From the NCBI GenBank assembly GCA_937974415.1, contig CALJXB010000458.1, positions 1-8,503 on the forward strand: a stretch of 8,503 nucleotides of DNA, given 5' to 3'. The first letter of the stretch is position 1. Each line of letters opens with the position of its first letter. This document shows positions 1-6,433 of this stretch, piece after piece. A program made the translations under genes and the position numbers. The DNA is from an uncultured Kiloniellales bacterium (GTDB lineage Bacteria; Pseudomonadota; Alphaproteobacteria; Kiloniellales; JAKSDN01). The notes beneath the pieces are model-generated. The model had not been told where the DNA came from and did no database searches. It worked only from the letters and a program-made list of their open reading frames with translations.

Positions 1-69
1 GCTCCGAGCCGTCCAAGCTGCGAGCCGTCGAGGTTTATGTGACAATGCCCTTCTGGGTGCGTTTGTTTG

Positions 70-1653
70 TCACGACGCCAACCAAAATGGCGTGCTCTCG
101 ATAAAAGTCCTTACGCGTTTGCTCAAATTCCGTTCCGAATCTGCAACGGCACGAGCATGCCAGCCGACAACAATTCCCCCGGCGAATCGGCAATGTCCCA
201 AGTCCTCACCCGTGCAATCTGTGCAGATGCGGCGGACCAGTTCCTCGGCAACGGCCACGTCATTCAGATAACCCAGCGCATCCTGGAGTTTCGCGAGCCG
301 GTCACAGTAACGCTTGACCGCCTTGCGCGGATAGATCGAGCTAAAGAACTCGGTCGCGTAACGTAGCCTCTTCACGTGGATCCGCAATCGGTGACGTTCG
401 TTGACCGATAGTTTTTCGAAGTTTCTGCCGGCGATCCAGACAGGCTTGTGCAATGCTGTGAGCTTCTCGTCCGCAACGACCCTCACGGGCCCGAACAGCA
501 GCGCGGAGGTCTCGGAAACGGGTTGATTTCGCCACTCGGATTTGGCTAGCCACGCACTCGACCGCAGCAGCAAATTTGTGTGCCGTTCGGACCGGATGGC
601 GCCGCGTACCGCTTGGCGACTACGCGTCTTGCGCTCGTTTATGCGATTTTGAAGAAATTGGAAGGCCTTGTCATCGAGGCGCTCAGAAGCAACCGGTTTG
701 ACGATATCTTCACTAAAGACGTCCCAGTCGCGTGCAACGCCCAGCTGTTCGCCAAGACAACTCAATTCGCCATTGAACCAGTTAAATTGCTCGGGAGGTA
801 GGAGCGCCTGAAAGGTTCTGAGTGCGGATCGGAAGCGGCGTACCGCTACTCGAGTCTGATGCACACCTTCGGGATCTTCGCTCTCCAACACGCAGGCTTC
901 GTTCGCCGAAACATGGTCGAGACACTCCTGAACGATCTGCGCCAGGACATTGTCGACCGTGGCGTCTCTTGGCAGATTAAGCGGGTTGGCCTTGCGGCTA
1001 GCCGGCGTCTGCCCGGGAAGCAAGACAAGTGCGGTCCTGGCCGGAGTCTCAACCGAAATTCGCAAAGGCATAGTTTGCGCGATCTGGAGGCACAGCTCAA
1101 ATAGAAGGTCACGCGGGCCCGAGGTCAGTTTCAGAGTCAACTCGCTAACCGGAGATTTGATCGAATTGGCAACCATTTCACCGACATCGATAGCGGCTGT
1201 GATCTTTCCTCCCTCTCCCAGGTGCATGTGGCGTGTCGTGCGTTGAATCCTTTTGCGGCAGAAGGGCTCGAGCTTGTCCGCCGGGCCGCCATCCATCAAA
1301 CCCCACGCAGCTTGACCCGCAAGTCCTGACAAGGCCGGCCGAGAGGCCGCAATGGGGCTTTCCCGCACTTTACGAACTGCGGCGACTCCAATCCTTGAGG
1401 TCGGCCTTTCGACATGTTGCCGGTAGCGACTTCCTTCCCTTTCGACCCACAAAGATACGTTCGCCTTCGCCAAGGGCCAACCGGGGCCATCGAAGTAGGT
1501 CACGGTCAGATGCGACTCCTGAGGCTCTTGCCATCCACTTCGAAAGAGGGGCAAGTCATTTAGTTGGCTGCACTTTGAAGGATCCAACACCAGGGTCAGT
1601 TGGACCTCAGAATTATCTTCGTTCGAGACATCGTGCGAAGAGCATTTGGCCAT
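70..1653 (-). CDS. CYTH-CHAD domain protein with degenerate CYTH half; probable polyphosphate-binding protein
   Basis: A 527-residue soluble protein with the usual CYTH-then-CHAD order and length. The C-terminal CHAD domain (about 225-515) is well kept. It has the two His/Arg-rich helices HQTRVAVRRFRSAL (255-268) and HRLRIHVKRLRYATEFF (from 411), plus LGVARDWDVF (294-303) and LQDALGYLNDV (446-456). CHAD domains are alpha-helical, basic modules known to bind inorganic polyphosphate. The N-terminal part (about 14-200) aligns by eye with CYTH triphosphate tunnel enzymes, including HLTVTYFDGPGW and SELTLKLTSG. However, the ExExK signature reads E16-V-Q-L-T20, and the usual basic strand LRVRREG reads LWVEREG, so triphosphatase activity is probably lost. 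The ATG at 1653 is chosen because AAAAGG lies 9 nt upstream and the CYTH strand starts soon after. It is the last gene on the minus strand, separated from the CNNM genes by 430 bp, so it probably has its own promoter. Family assignment is confident; cellular role is inferred. Confidence 0.9.
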   Translation of the reverse strand: MAKCSSHDVSNEDNSEVQLTLVLDPSKCSQLNDLPLFRSGWQEPQESHLTVTYFDGPGWPLAKANVSLWVEREGSRYRQHVERPTSRIGVAAVRKVRESPIAASRPALSGLAGQAAWGLMDGGPADKLEPFCRKRIQRTTRHMHLGEGGKITAAIDVGEMVANSIKSPVSELTLKLTSGPRDLLFELCLQIAQTMPLRISVETPARTALVLLPGQTPASRKANPLNLPRDATVDNVLAQIVQECLDHVSANEACVLESEDPEGVHQTRVAVRRFRSALRTFQALLPPEQFNWFNGELSCLGEQLGVARDWDVFSEDIVKPVASERLDDKAFQFLQNRINERKTRSRQAVRGAIRSERHTNLLLRSSAWLAKSEWRNQPVSETSALLFGPVRVVADEKLTALHKPVWIAGRNFEKLSVNERHRLRIHVKRLRYATEFFSSIYPRKAVKRYCDRLAKLQDALGYLNDVAVAEELVRRICTDCTGEDLGHCRFAGGIVVGWHARAVADSERNLSKRVRTFIESTPFWLAS

Positions 1654-1728
1654 TATCGCGGACCTTTTCCGGCGGCGATCCGTCTCCGAACCATGTCTTC
1701 AGTTTGGCAGGCTGTTCCCCATGGCAGC

Positions 1729-1745
1729 TTGAGTGTGTGACTCAA
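1729..1745. promoter_or_regulatory. Perfect inverted repeat TTGAGT-N5-ACTCAA, possible operator
   Basis: The sequence TTGAGTGTGTGACTCAA has two perfect 6-bp arms around a 5-nt spacer, 76 bp upstream of the CYTH-CHAD start codon. Its centre (1737) is 31.5 bp, three helical turns, from the centre of the FNR-like dyad at 1762-1775, and both share TTGA/TCAA outer arms. The spacing between arms is not that of an FNR site, so a second protein or a non-canonical site would be needed. It could also be chance symmetry or a small hairpin in the leader. Confidence 0.35.
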
Positions 1746-1761
1746 TCAATACAACAACGCA

Positions 1762-1775
1762 TTGATCTGGCTCAA
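1762..1775. promoter_or_regulatory. FNR/FixK-like operator TTGATCTGGCTCAA upstream of the CYTH-CHAD gene
   Basis: The 14-mer matches the FNR-family consensus TTGAT-N4-ATCAA at nine of ten specified positions (the only mismatch is C for A in the right half) and the looser FixK/FnrL pattern TTGA-N6-TCAA completely. It begins 108 bp upstream of the CYTH-CHAD start codon. By eye, this pattern occurs only one other time in the window, at 5236-5249, and the two copies are identical at 12 of 14 positions. No good -10 hexamer lies at class II distance on either strand (CACACA on minus, AATCGC on plus). The site could therefore act as a repressor site or from a class I position, or be non-functional. 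Confidence 0.45.
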
Positions 1776-1919
1776 GAATTGCGTTCCCCGGGCAGCAAAT
1801 CGCTGCATCTAGTTGTCGTACGAAGGACAGTTTTGAAATTGCGACATGGGAGAACAGCCGAACTCAGGCCAAGATCGACGATATTCGGCTATCGACGGAT
1901 TCCAAACTCATGAAGCGCC

Positions 1920-1945
1920 TACAGGTTGGCGCGCGGACACCTGTA
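1920..1945. repeat. Inverted repeat TACAGGT-N12-ACCTGTA
   Basis: Perfect 7-bp arms at 1920-1926 and 1939-1945 flank a 12-nt GC-rich spacer, 139 bp downstream of the CNNM operon stop codon. A competing 5-bp stem (GCGCC at 1915-1919 with GGCGC at 1928-1932) uses part of the same sequence. No T-run follows on either strand, so it is not a standard intrinsic terminator. It may be an operator, a 3' stabilising hairpin of the CNNM transcript, or chance. Confidence 0.3.
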
Positions 1946-2083
1946 CGAGACGCTAGGGGTTGAGGAGTACGCCGAGGTTTCGCCACTGGAGGCAAGGGCC
2001 GACAACGTCATGAAGACGGCACAAGTGACAAGCTCCAATGTGGTATCGATGCGCACAGGCGCTCGCATCCCGGGCTGGCCCCT

Positions 2084-3373
2084 CTATTCACGTTTCTCGC
2101 CTTCGCCAACCGCGTATTCGGGTTCGACGCGCAGCTTTACTGTGGCTCTTTCACTAGCTTCAACGACCGTGAAGCGGTAGCCCTCCTCGACAACGAACTC
2201 ACCTTCTTCTGGAATATGCCGCAGCCGGGCCAGAACCAGACCGCCCACGGTATGAAACTCCGTCGTCGGCAGCCCTGTGCGCAGGGTCTCGTTGACTTCC
2301 GAAATGGGAAGCCGCGAATCCATCAGGAAGACGTCCTCTGCCAGTTTTTCGACAATGCGTTTGCGCTTTGGCAGATACTCCTCGAAATCGTAGCCGACAT
2401 CGATCTCACCGACGACCTCTTCGACTATGTCTTCCATGGTGATGATCCCGATGGCCGAGCCGAACTCGTCGACCACGACGGCCATATGGTCGTGGCGCCG
2501 GCGCAGCATGGGCAACAGCTGATCGATCGTTTGCAGCGGCGAGACATAGAACGCCGGCTTGATCAACGAGGCCAGTGGCTGTTCGGCCAATGCCTTATCC
2601 ATCAGATCCCAGGTCGTGAGGGTCACGATGCCGACTATGTTGCTGGTACTGCTCTTGTAGACCGGTAGTCGATTATAGCCGTGCTTGCGGACCAGTTCGA
2701 TGGCGGCGTCGGCGGTCTCGCCGTGATCGATGACCGTCGCCTCCGCAATGGGGATCATGGCCTCCGCCACGGTCGTCTCGGCGAAGCGGATCACGCGCCG
2801 GATGCGACCGCGCCCGAAGGCGTCCATGGCCGCGCCCTGTTCTGCCATGTCGATCACGGCCCGAAGCTGCTCCCGGGTGATGAAAAAGGGCTGCTCGACC
2901 TTGCCGGCGCCGACCACGCGTGCCGCAAGACGAGCGATCCGCGAGAACACGAAGACGATGGGATAAAATAGCCAGGAGGCCCATCGTAGCGGATATATGA
3001 TGATTGGCGTCAACTCATCGGACTTCTGCTGATAGACGCTCTTGGGAACGATTTCGCCGAGGATCAAGAGAATCGGCGTCAAAACGAGAAAGGCATAGAT
3101 CTCGCCGTGGATGCCGAAGAGGCGGATCATCATCAATGCGCCGATGGTCGTCAGAATCACAGTCGAAATGTTCGTTCCCACGAGCGTCGTGCTGAGCAAA
3201 ACGTCGGGGGTCCGGAGAAGGCCTTGTGCGAGATCGGCTCCGCGATTGCCTTGTTTTGCCTTATGACGCAGCTTGATCTTGTCGGAATTGACGAGGGCGA
3301 TCTCCGAACCTGAGAAGAAACCCTTCAACAGTAAGAAGAAAAGCATCAGTGCCAGTGCCAGGAGGATATCCAT
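2084..3373 (-). CDS. CNNM/CorC-family membrane protein (DUF21-CBS-CBS-CorC_HlyC), second gene of tandem pair
   Basis: A 429-residue protein of normal length for the CNNM/CorC (HlyC/CorC) family, whose characterised bacterial members act in Mg2+ efflux or Mg2+/Co2+ resistance. The DUF21 membrane domain fills about 1-155, with FFSGSEIAL (19-27) on the first helix and LGEIVPKS (105-112) on a later one. CBS1 spans about 203-260, and CBS2 about 265-324 with VVVDEFGSAIGI (299-310); this pair typically binds ATP-Mg. A CorC_HlyC domain follows (about 335-418). The helix that usually reads GNxxVN reads G66-T-N-I-S-T71, so two of the usual Asn are Thr, unlike the partner protein. The ATG is 3 nt after the stop of the preceding gene. 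Its ribosome binding site (AAAGGGA, 8 nt upstream) lies inside that gene's last codons, which implies co-transcription and likely translational coupling. Family is certain; the transported ion is inferred. Confidence 0.93.
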   Translation of the reverse strand: MDILLALALMLFFLLLKGFFSGSEIALVNSDKIKLRHKAKQGNRGADLAQGLLRTPDVLLSTTLVGTNISTVILTTIGALMMIRLFGIHGEIYAFLVLTPILLILGEIVPKSVYQQKSDELTPIIIYPLRWASWLFYPIVFVFSRIARLAARVVGAGKVEQPFFITREQLRAVIDMAEQGAAMDAFGRGRIRRVIRFAETTVAEAMIPIAEATVIDHGETADAAIELVRKHGYNRLPVYKSSTSNIVGIVTLTTWDLMDKALAEQPLASLIKPAFYVSPLQTIDQLLPMLRRRHDHMAVVVDEFGSAIGIITMEDIVEEVVGEIDVGYDFEEYLPKRKRIVEKLAEDVFLMDSRLPISEVNETLRTGLPTTEFHTVGGLVLARLRHIPEEGEFVVEEGYRFTVVEASERATVKLRVEPEYAVGEGEKRE

Positions 3374-3376
3374 GCC

Positions 3377-5020
3377 CTAGTCCCTTTCCACATCCCGATG
3401 CCCGGAAGAAATATCTCGACCCGCCCGGTGCGAAGGCCCCTCCTGTGGCCCGTCGATCTTGCGAGGCGGAAGAACGACAACCTCCGCCAAACGTCCGGCC
3501 TCTTCCGGGGTCGTCGACGCCGTCTCAGCATGCGCTGTTTCCTCCTGCCCGGCCTGCCCCATGGAAGTCGGTCCATAGGCTTCGGTGCCGTCCTTGGCTC
3601 CATCGGCTTGTGTGGCCATAGTTTCCCCGGGCGATTCCTCTTTCTCCTCCAGTGTGCCAGCTTCGGGCTCTTCTTCGCCGAGCGAGCTTTTGGCCACACG
3701 GACGCGGGCGAGGCGATGTCCTTCCATATCCAGCACAGTGGCAATCAGCCCATCCATGACCACCTGATCGCCAACTTCAGGCAGGCGGTCCAGGTAGCGG
3801 AACACTACGCCGCCGATCGTGGTCATGCGCGGATCTTCGACACCGAAGTTTGTCAGGTCGTTGAAGTCCGTTAGTTTCATGTCGCCGGGCACTTCGTAAA
3901 CGTTCTCGTCACGCTCCTTGTACAACTCCTGGCCGGCGATCTCTTCCGAGACCTCACCGAAGATAAAGCTGACGATGTCGCGCATAGTGATGAACCCCTC
4001 GACACCCCCAAATTCGTTGAGGACAGCGGCGGCGCGGACCCTGTTGGTCTGAAAGAAATCGAACATTTCGTCGACGTACTTCGTGGGCGGCACAACGACG
4101 GGCGGATGCATTATCTGATCGAGCGTGAGTTTCGAAAGGTCGACCCGGTCTAACACCAGTCTCAGGATGTCTTCCGCATGAATAAATCCGACCAGGTTGT
4201 CATGGTGCTCTCGGCACACCGGGACCCGGGGGTGCTGGATCTTGCGGAAGTTATCGACGATCTCCGGCACGGTCATGGCGTCCTTAAGGAAGCGTACCCG
4301 GGTCCGAGGTGTCATAATCTCGACGATTTCAGTCTCGCCTGACCACAACAGATTGTCGATCAAGACCCGCTCGGTGGCGTCGAGGATGCCTTCGTCGGCT
4401 ACCTCGGCCAGCAGAGTGCGAAATTCGTCCACCTGGAGTATGTTCTCCCGGCCCCGTTCCGCGCCTACGATCCAAGTGGTGATTCGCTCCGCCAAGACCC
4501 GGACAATCCGGCGCAGGGGAGTGATCAGGCGGGCCCAAATGCTGAGCGGCGCCGCAACCAGTCCCGCGCTGATTCGCACCGGATTGCTGACAGCGATGGT
4601 CTTAGGTGTCACCTCACCGAAGAGTAGCAGTAGCGGAAACATGACCAGGACGTTGATCCATCCGGCCCGCTGCTCGCCATAAAGGTGAACGAGAATTCCG
4701 GCGAGGTTGACTGTCGCCGCAATGTTGACCAGCTCGTTACCGCAGAGAATCGAGATAATCAGACGCCTGGGCTGATCGAGAAGGGCATGGAGGGTTTCAG
4801 ACCGCGGATGGCGGTCACGGCGCAGTTTCTGGAGATCGAGGCGAGAGAGCGAAAAAAGAGCCGTTTCGGACCCCGAGAAAAAGGCCGAACACAGGAAGAG
4901 AAAAACCTGCAGGATCAGCGCGATGACCATTCCTGGAGTAAACAGGCGCGTGGGTTCAAAGGCGAAGAACGCCCTCGTCGCGTCCCAGTGTTGGACTAGC
5001 TCATCGAGAAGCCATTCCAT
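3377..5020 (-). CDS. CNNM/CorC-family membrane protein with a long acidic C-terminal tail, first gene of tandem pair
   Basis: A 547-residue protein with the same architecture as its neighbour. After a roughly 28-residue N-terminal leader comes a DUF21 membrane domain (about 30-185) with FFSGSETALFS (47-57), CGNELVNI (93-100) and FGEVTPKT (134-141). Two CBS domains follow (about 236-292 and 300-356, with VLNEFGGVEGFITMRDIV in the second), then a CorC_HlyC domain (about 370-445). Residues in the SGSE, GNxxVN and GE.TPK segments correspond to those that form the Mg2+ site in structurally studied CorC/CNNM proteins; all are present here. Residues 446-547 form a hydrophilic tail rich in Glu, Gly, Thr and Ala with no recognised fold, probably disordered and unusual in length. 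AGAGG lies 5 nt before the ATG. It leads a two-gene operon, and the FNR-like promoter at 5208-5249 points toward it. A Mg2+ or other divalent-cation exporter role is inferred from the family. Confidence 0.93.
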   Translation of the reverse strand: MEWLLDELVQHWDATRAFFAFEPTRLFTPGMVIALILQVFLFLCSAFFSGSETALFSLSRLDLQKLRRDRHPRSETLHALLDQPRRLIISILCGNELVNIAATVNLAGILVHLYGEQRAGWINVLVMFPLLLLFGEVTPKTIAVSNPVRISAGLVAAPLSIWARLITPLRRIVRVLAERITTWIVGAERGRENILQVDEFRTLLAEVADEGILDATERVLIDNLLWSGETEIVEIMTPRTRVRFLKDAMTVPEIVDNFRKIQHPRVPVCREHHDNLVGFIHAEDILRLVLDRVDLSKLTLDQIMHPPVVVPPTKYVDEMFDFFQTNRVRAAAVLNEFGGVEGFITMRDIVSFIFGEVSEEIAGQELYKERDENVYEVPGDMKLTDFNDLTNFGVEDPRMTTIGGVVFRYLDRLPEVGDQVVMDGLIATVLDMEGHRLARVRVAKSSLGEEEPEAGTLEEKEESPGETMATQADGAKDGTEAYGPTSMGQAGQEETAHAETASTTPEEAGRLAEVVVLPPRKIDGPQEGPSHRAGRDISSGHRDVERD

Positions 5021-5207
5021 TTGCGCCTCTGAAGGTTCGAATGCCTGGCCGTACTCTCGCAGGTGACGTCCGGATGACCCTGGCCCTCGGATCTAATTGC
5101 TGCTTCGCGCCTGCGCCACGAGACAGCATCGCAATCGGCGCGAAACGAATGATGATGACGATACACGGATCTTCCCGCTGGCGAAGCGCCCGCCAATCGT
5201 ATACGGA

Positions 5208-5249
5208 GAAATAGCAGAAAGAGTGGGGCAAGAAATTGATATAGCTCAA
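5208..5249 (-). promoter_or_regulatory. Candidate class II FNR-type promoter for the CNNM operon
   Basis: On the minus strand the dyad TTGAGCTATATCAA (5249-5236) matches the FNR consensus TTGAT-N4-ATCAA at nine of ten specified bases. Exactly 22 nt further on is TATTTC (5213-5208), a partial -10 hexamer. A 22-nt gap is the spacing that puts an FNR-family site at -41.5, the class II activator position, with transcription starting near 5201. No -10-like hexamer sits at that distance on the plus strand (ACGATG), so the element appears to face the CNNM genes rather than the Nudix gene. The outer arms extend to ATTGA/TCAAT. Known family members (FNR, ANR, FixK, FnrL) respond mainly to oxygen limitation; which regulator acts here is unknown. 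Confidence 0.5.
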
Positions 5250-5304
5250 TGAATTCGAAGTGGCTTGAGCGACGATGGTGCTGGATGCCAGAGTTGCTGG
5301 AAAC

Positions 5305-5353
5305 GGGAGCACCGCTGTAACCGGGCTCCTCTCATTGCTTCTGGTGGGTGCTC
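5305..5353 (+). repeat. Two mutually exclusive hairpins upstream of the Nudix-SixA gene
   Basis: Hairpin A pairs GGAGC and CCG (5306-5310, 5312-5314) with CGG and GCTCC (5322-5324, 5325-5329): eight pairs with one bulged A and a 7-nt loop. Hairpin B pairs GAGCACC (5307-5313) with GGTGCTC (5347-5353), seven perfect pairs with a 33-nt loop. The left arm is shared, so only one can form. No T-run follows. The location, 100-150 bp before the Nudix start, would suit a leader switch only if transcription begins upstream of 5300, which is not established. Confidence 0.25.
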
Positions 5354-5409
5354 AGTTTGAGTGCGGATGGCCACGCTTAGCTTTGCCAGCACGCCCTTGA
5401 CCTGTAGCG

Positions 5410-5418
5410 TGTCATACT
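5410..5418 (+). promoter_or_regulatory. Weak extended -10 candidate for the Nudix-SixA gene
   Basis: TGTCATACT fits the extended -10 form TGn followed by a hexamer matching TATAAT at four of six positions. It would start transcription near 5424-5425 and give a leader of about 31 nt. There is no -35 match at the right distance (5390-5395), so the call is tentative; it is the best candidate I see in the last 150 bp before the gene. Confidence 0.2.
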
Positions 5419-5442
5419 GATCGAGAGCTTAGGTGGTTCGTC

Positions 5443-5449
5443 AGGAGGG
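5443..5449 (+). promoter_or_regulatory. Strong Shine-Dalgarno sequence AGGAGGG
   Basis: AGGAGGG lies 6 nt before the ATG at 5456 and fixes that start for the Nudix-SixA gene. It is the strongest ribosome binding site in the window, suggesting efficient translation. Confidence 0.8.
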
Positions 5450-5455
5450 TAGGAC

Positions 5456-6433
5456 ATGGCCTCATGGCCGGACTGGATTTATCGACAGTCGGCAGCCTTG
5501 CCATACCGGGGAGAGGGGAACGATCTCGAGGTGCTCCTGATAACGTCCCGTAAGGGACACCGCTGGTTGCCGCCGAAGGGGATCGTCGAACCGGGGATGA
5601 CGGCGCCGCAATCGGCTGCGAAAGAAGCCTTTGAAGAAGCTGGTGTTCGGGGCGAAATCTCCGGACAGGGACTGGGATGCTACTTGCAGCGCAAGTGGCG
5701 CGGGATCTGCGAGATCGAAGTCTTTCCGATGAAAGTCACCGAGGAGCTGACGGATTGGCTCGAGGCCGGCACCAGACAGCGAGAGTGGCTGCCGATCTCC
5801 CAGGCGGCCACGCGAGTCGAAGACGAAACGTTGCGGAAGATCATCCGCCGTTTGCCCGGCACGCTTGCCGGAACGACCGAAAGCGACCGCCACCCATTAC
5901 AGGCAGACCGCCCATCGCCCCGGCTGATCTACCTATTGCGACACGCGAAATCGAGTTGGGACGATCCGAACCTGGAGGATTCCGACCGACCCTTGGCGCG
6001 GCGCGGCCGGCGGGCCGTGAAGACCATGCGACGCTACATGGCATTTGCCGACATTCGCCCGGAACTCGTTCTGTGCTCAGACTCCTTGCGGACTCGCGCC
6101 ACCCTCGAGGGACTGCGGCTCGCCCTCGGCGATGTGGTCCCTGTGAGCTGCGACCCCAACGTCTATCACGGGGACTGGAGTACCCTGATGAGCCGGCTGC
6201 AGCGCCTGCCGGCGGACCTGACATCGGTCATGATGGTCGGGCACAATCCGGGATTGCAGTCGTTGGTTTTGGCCCTCTGCGGCTCCGGCGACGACGGTGC
6301 CCTAGGCCGGCTGCGATCGAAGTTCCCAACAGGTGGATTGGCAACGCTCGTGTTCAGGGGCGAAAAGTGGGGCGACTTGGGTCCCGGCGGTTGCGAGCTT
6401 CACAGCTTCGTAGCGCCTCGACATTTGGAGTGA
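5456..6433 (+). CDS. Nudix hydrolase fused to SixA/RHG-type histidine phosphatase
   Basis: A 325-residue two-domain enzyme. The Nudix domain (about 10-135) carries a 23-residue Nudix box at 42-64 (G-x5-M-x7-K-E-A-F-E-E-A-G-V). The catalytic E57 and E60-E61 are present, but the first Glu of the consensus is Met48 and Arg is Lys56. The context (SAALPYR, LITSRKGHRWLPPKG) resembles the diphosphoinositol/dinucleoside-polyphosphate (DIPP/ApnA-like) branch more than classic MutT. The second domain (about 155-320) is a histidine phosphatase of the SixA type: LIYLLRHAKSSW with R162-H163, SDSLRTRAT (208-216) and the second catalytic His in VGHNPG (261-266). The order matches mycobacterial MutT1, a Nudix-histidine phosphatase fusion acting on 8-oxo-GTP and dinucleoside polyphosphates. 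It is probably cytosolic: no signal peptide or membrane segment. It stands alone on the plus strand and ends 67 bp from the convergent PiT gene. The substrate is unknown; phosphoanhydride-rich molecules are the likely class. Confidence 0.9.
   Translation: MASWPDWIYRQSAALPYRGEGNDLEVLLITSRKGHRWLPPKGIVEPGMTAPQSAAKEAFEEAGVRGEISGQGLGCYLQRKWRGICEIEVFPMKVTEELTDWLEAGTRQREWLPISQAATRVEDETLRKIIRRLPGTLAGTTESDRHPLQADRPSPRLIYLLRHAKSSWDDPNLEDSDRPLARRGRRAVKTMRRYMAFADIRPELVLCSDSLRTRATLEGLRLALGDVVPVSCDPNVYHGDWSTLMSRLQRLPADLTSVMMVGHNPGLQSLVLALCGSGDDGALGRLRSKFPTGGLATLVFRGEKWGDLGPGGCELHSFVAPRHLE

Larger units (their letters stand above)
1654..2083. other. Intergenic region upstream of the CYTH-CHAD gene
   Basis: This 430-bp gap lies between the end of the downstream CNNM gene and the start of the CYTH-CHAD gene, both on the minus strand. 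I see no credible gene in it: the open frames are short, lack good start signals and resemble no family I know. It contains three dyad-symmetric elements listed separately (1729-1745, 1762-1775, 1920-1945). The Shine-Dalgarno-like AAAAGG for the CHAD gene is near 1663-1668. No hairpin followed by a T-run, as expected for an intrinsic terminator of the CNNM operon, was found. A weak -35/-10 pair (TTGAGC at 1775-1770, TATTGA at 1751-1746, minus strand, 18-bp spacer) overlaps the FNR-like site, but the -10 is poor. Confidence 0.6.
5021..5455. other. Divergent intergenic region between CNNM operon and Nudix-SixA gene
   Basis: This 435-bp gap separates two divergently transcribed units and is expected to carry both promoters. 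I find no convincing gene here. An open frame on the minus strand (5001-5312, GTG start) overlaps the CNNM start by 20 nt but lacks a properly spaced ribosome binding site and has no recognisable domain. The supported contents are the FNR-like promoter (5208-5249, minus), two mutually exclusive hairpins (5305-5353) and the ribosome binding site of the Nudix gene (5443-5449). If transcription starts where the promoter predicts, the CNNM mRNA has an untranslated leader of about 181 nt. Confidence 0.6.

Noticed and set aside
39..45. TTGTCAC (minus strand) followed by an AT-rich spacer, resembling half a Pho box
   Set aside because: The second 7-bp repeat expected 11 bp further on (ACCTCGA) does not match, so a PhoB site is not supported despite the phosphate genes.
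1233..1913. Plus-strand open frame of 226 codons
   Set aside because: It overlaps the CYTH-CHAD gene antisense for more than 400 bp, has no domain I recognise and is Arg/Ser/Pro-rich, typical of a GC-driven shadow frame.
5001..5312. Possible small gene upstream of the CNNM operon (103 codons, GTG start, minus)
   Set aside because: The GTG lacks a well-placed ribosome binding site, the product has no recognisable domain, and the predicted FNR-type promoter lies inside it.
5401..5419. Pho-box-like CTGTAGC...TGTCATA before the Nudix gene
   Set aside because: The two heptamers are 7 bp apart instead of 11 and the first matches poorly.
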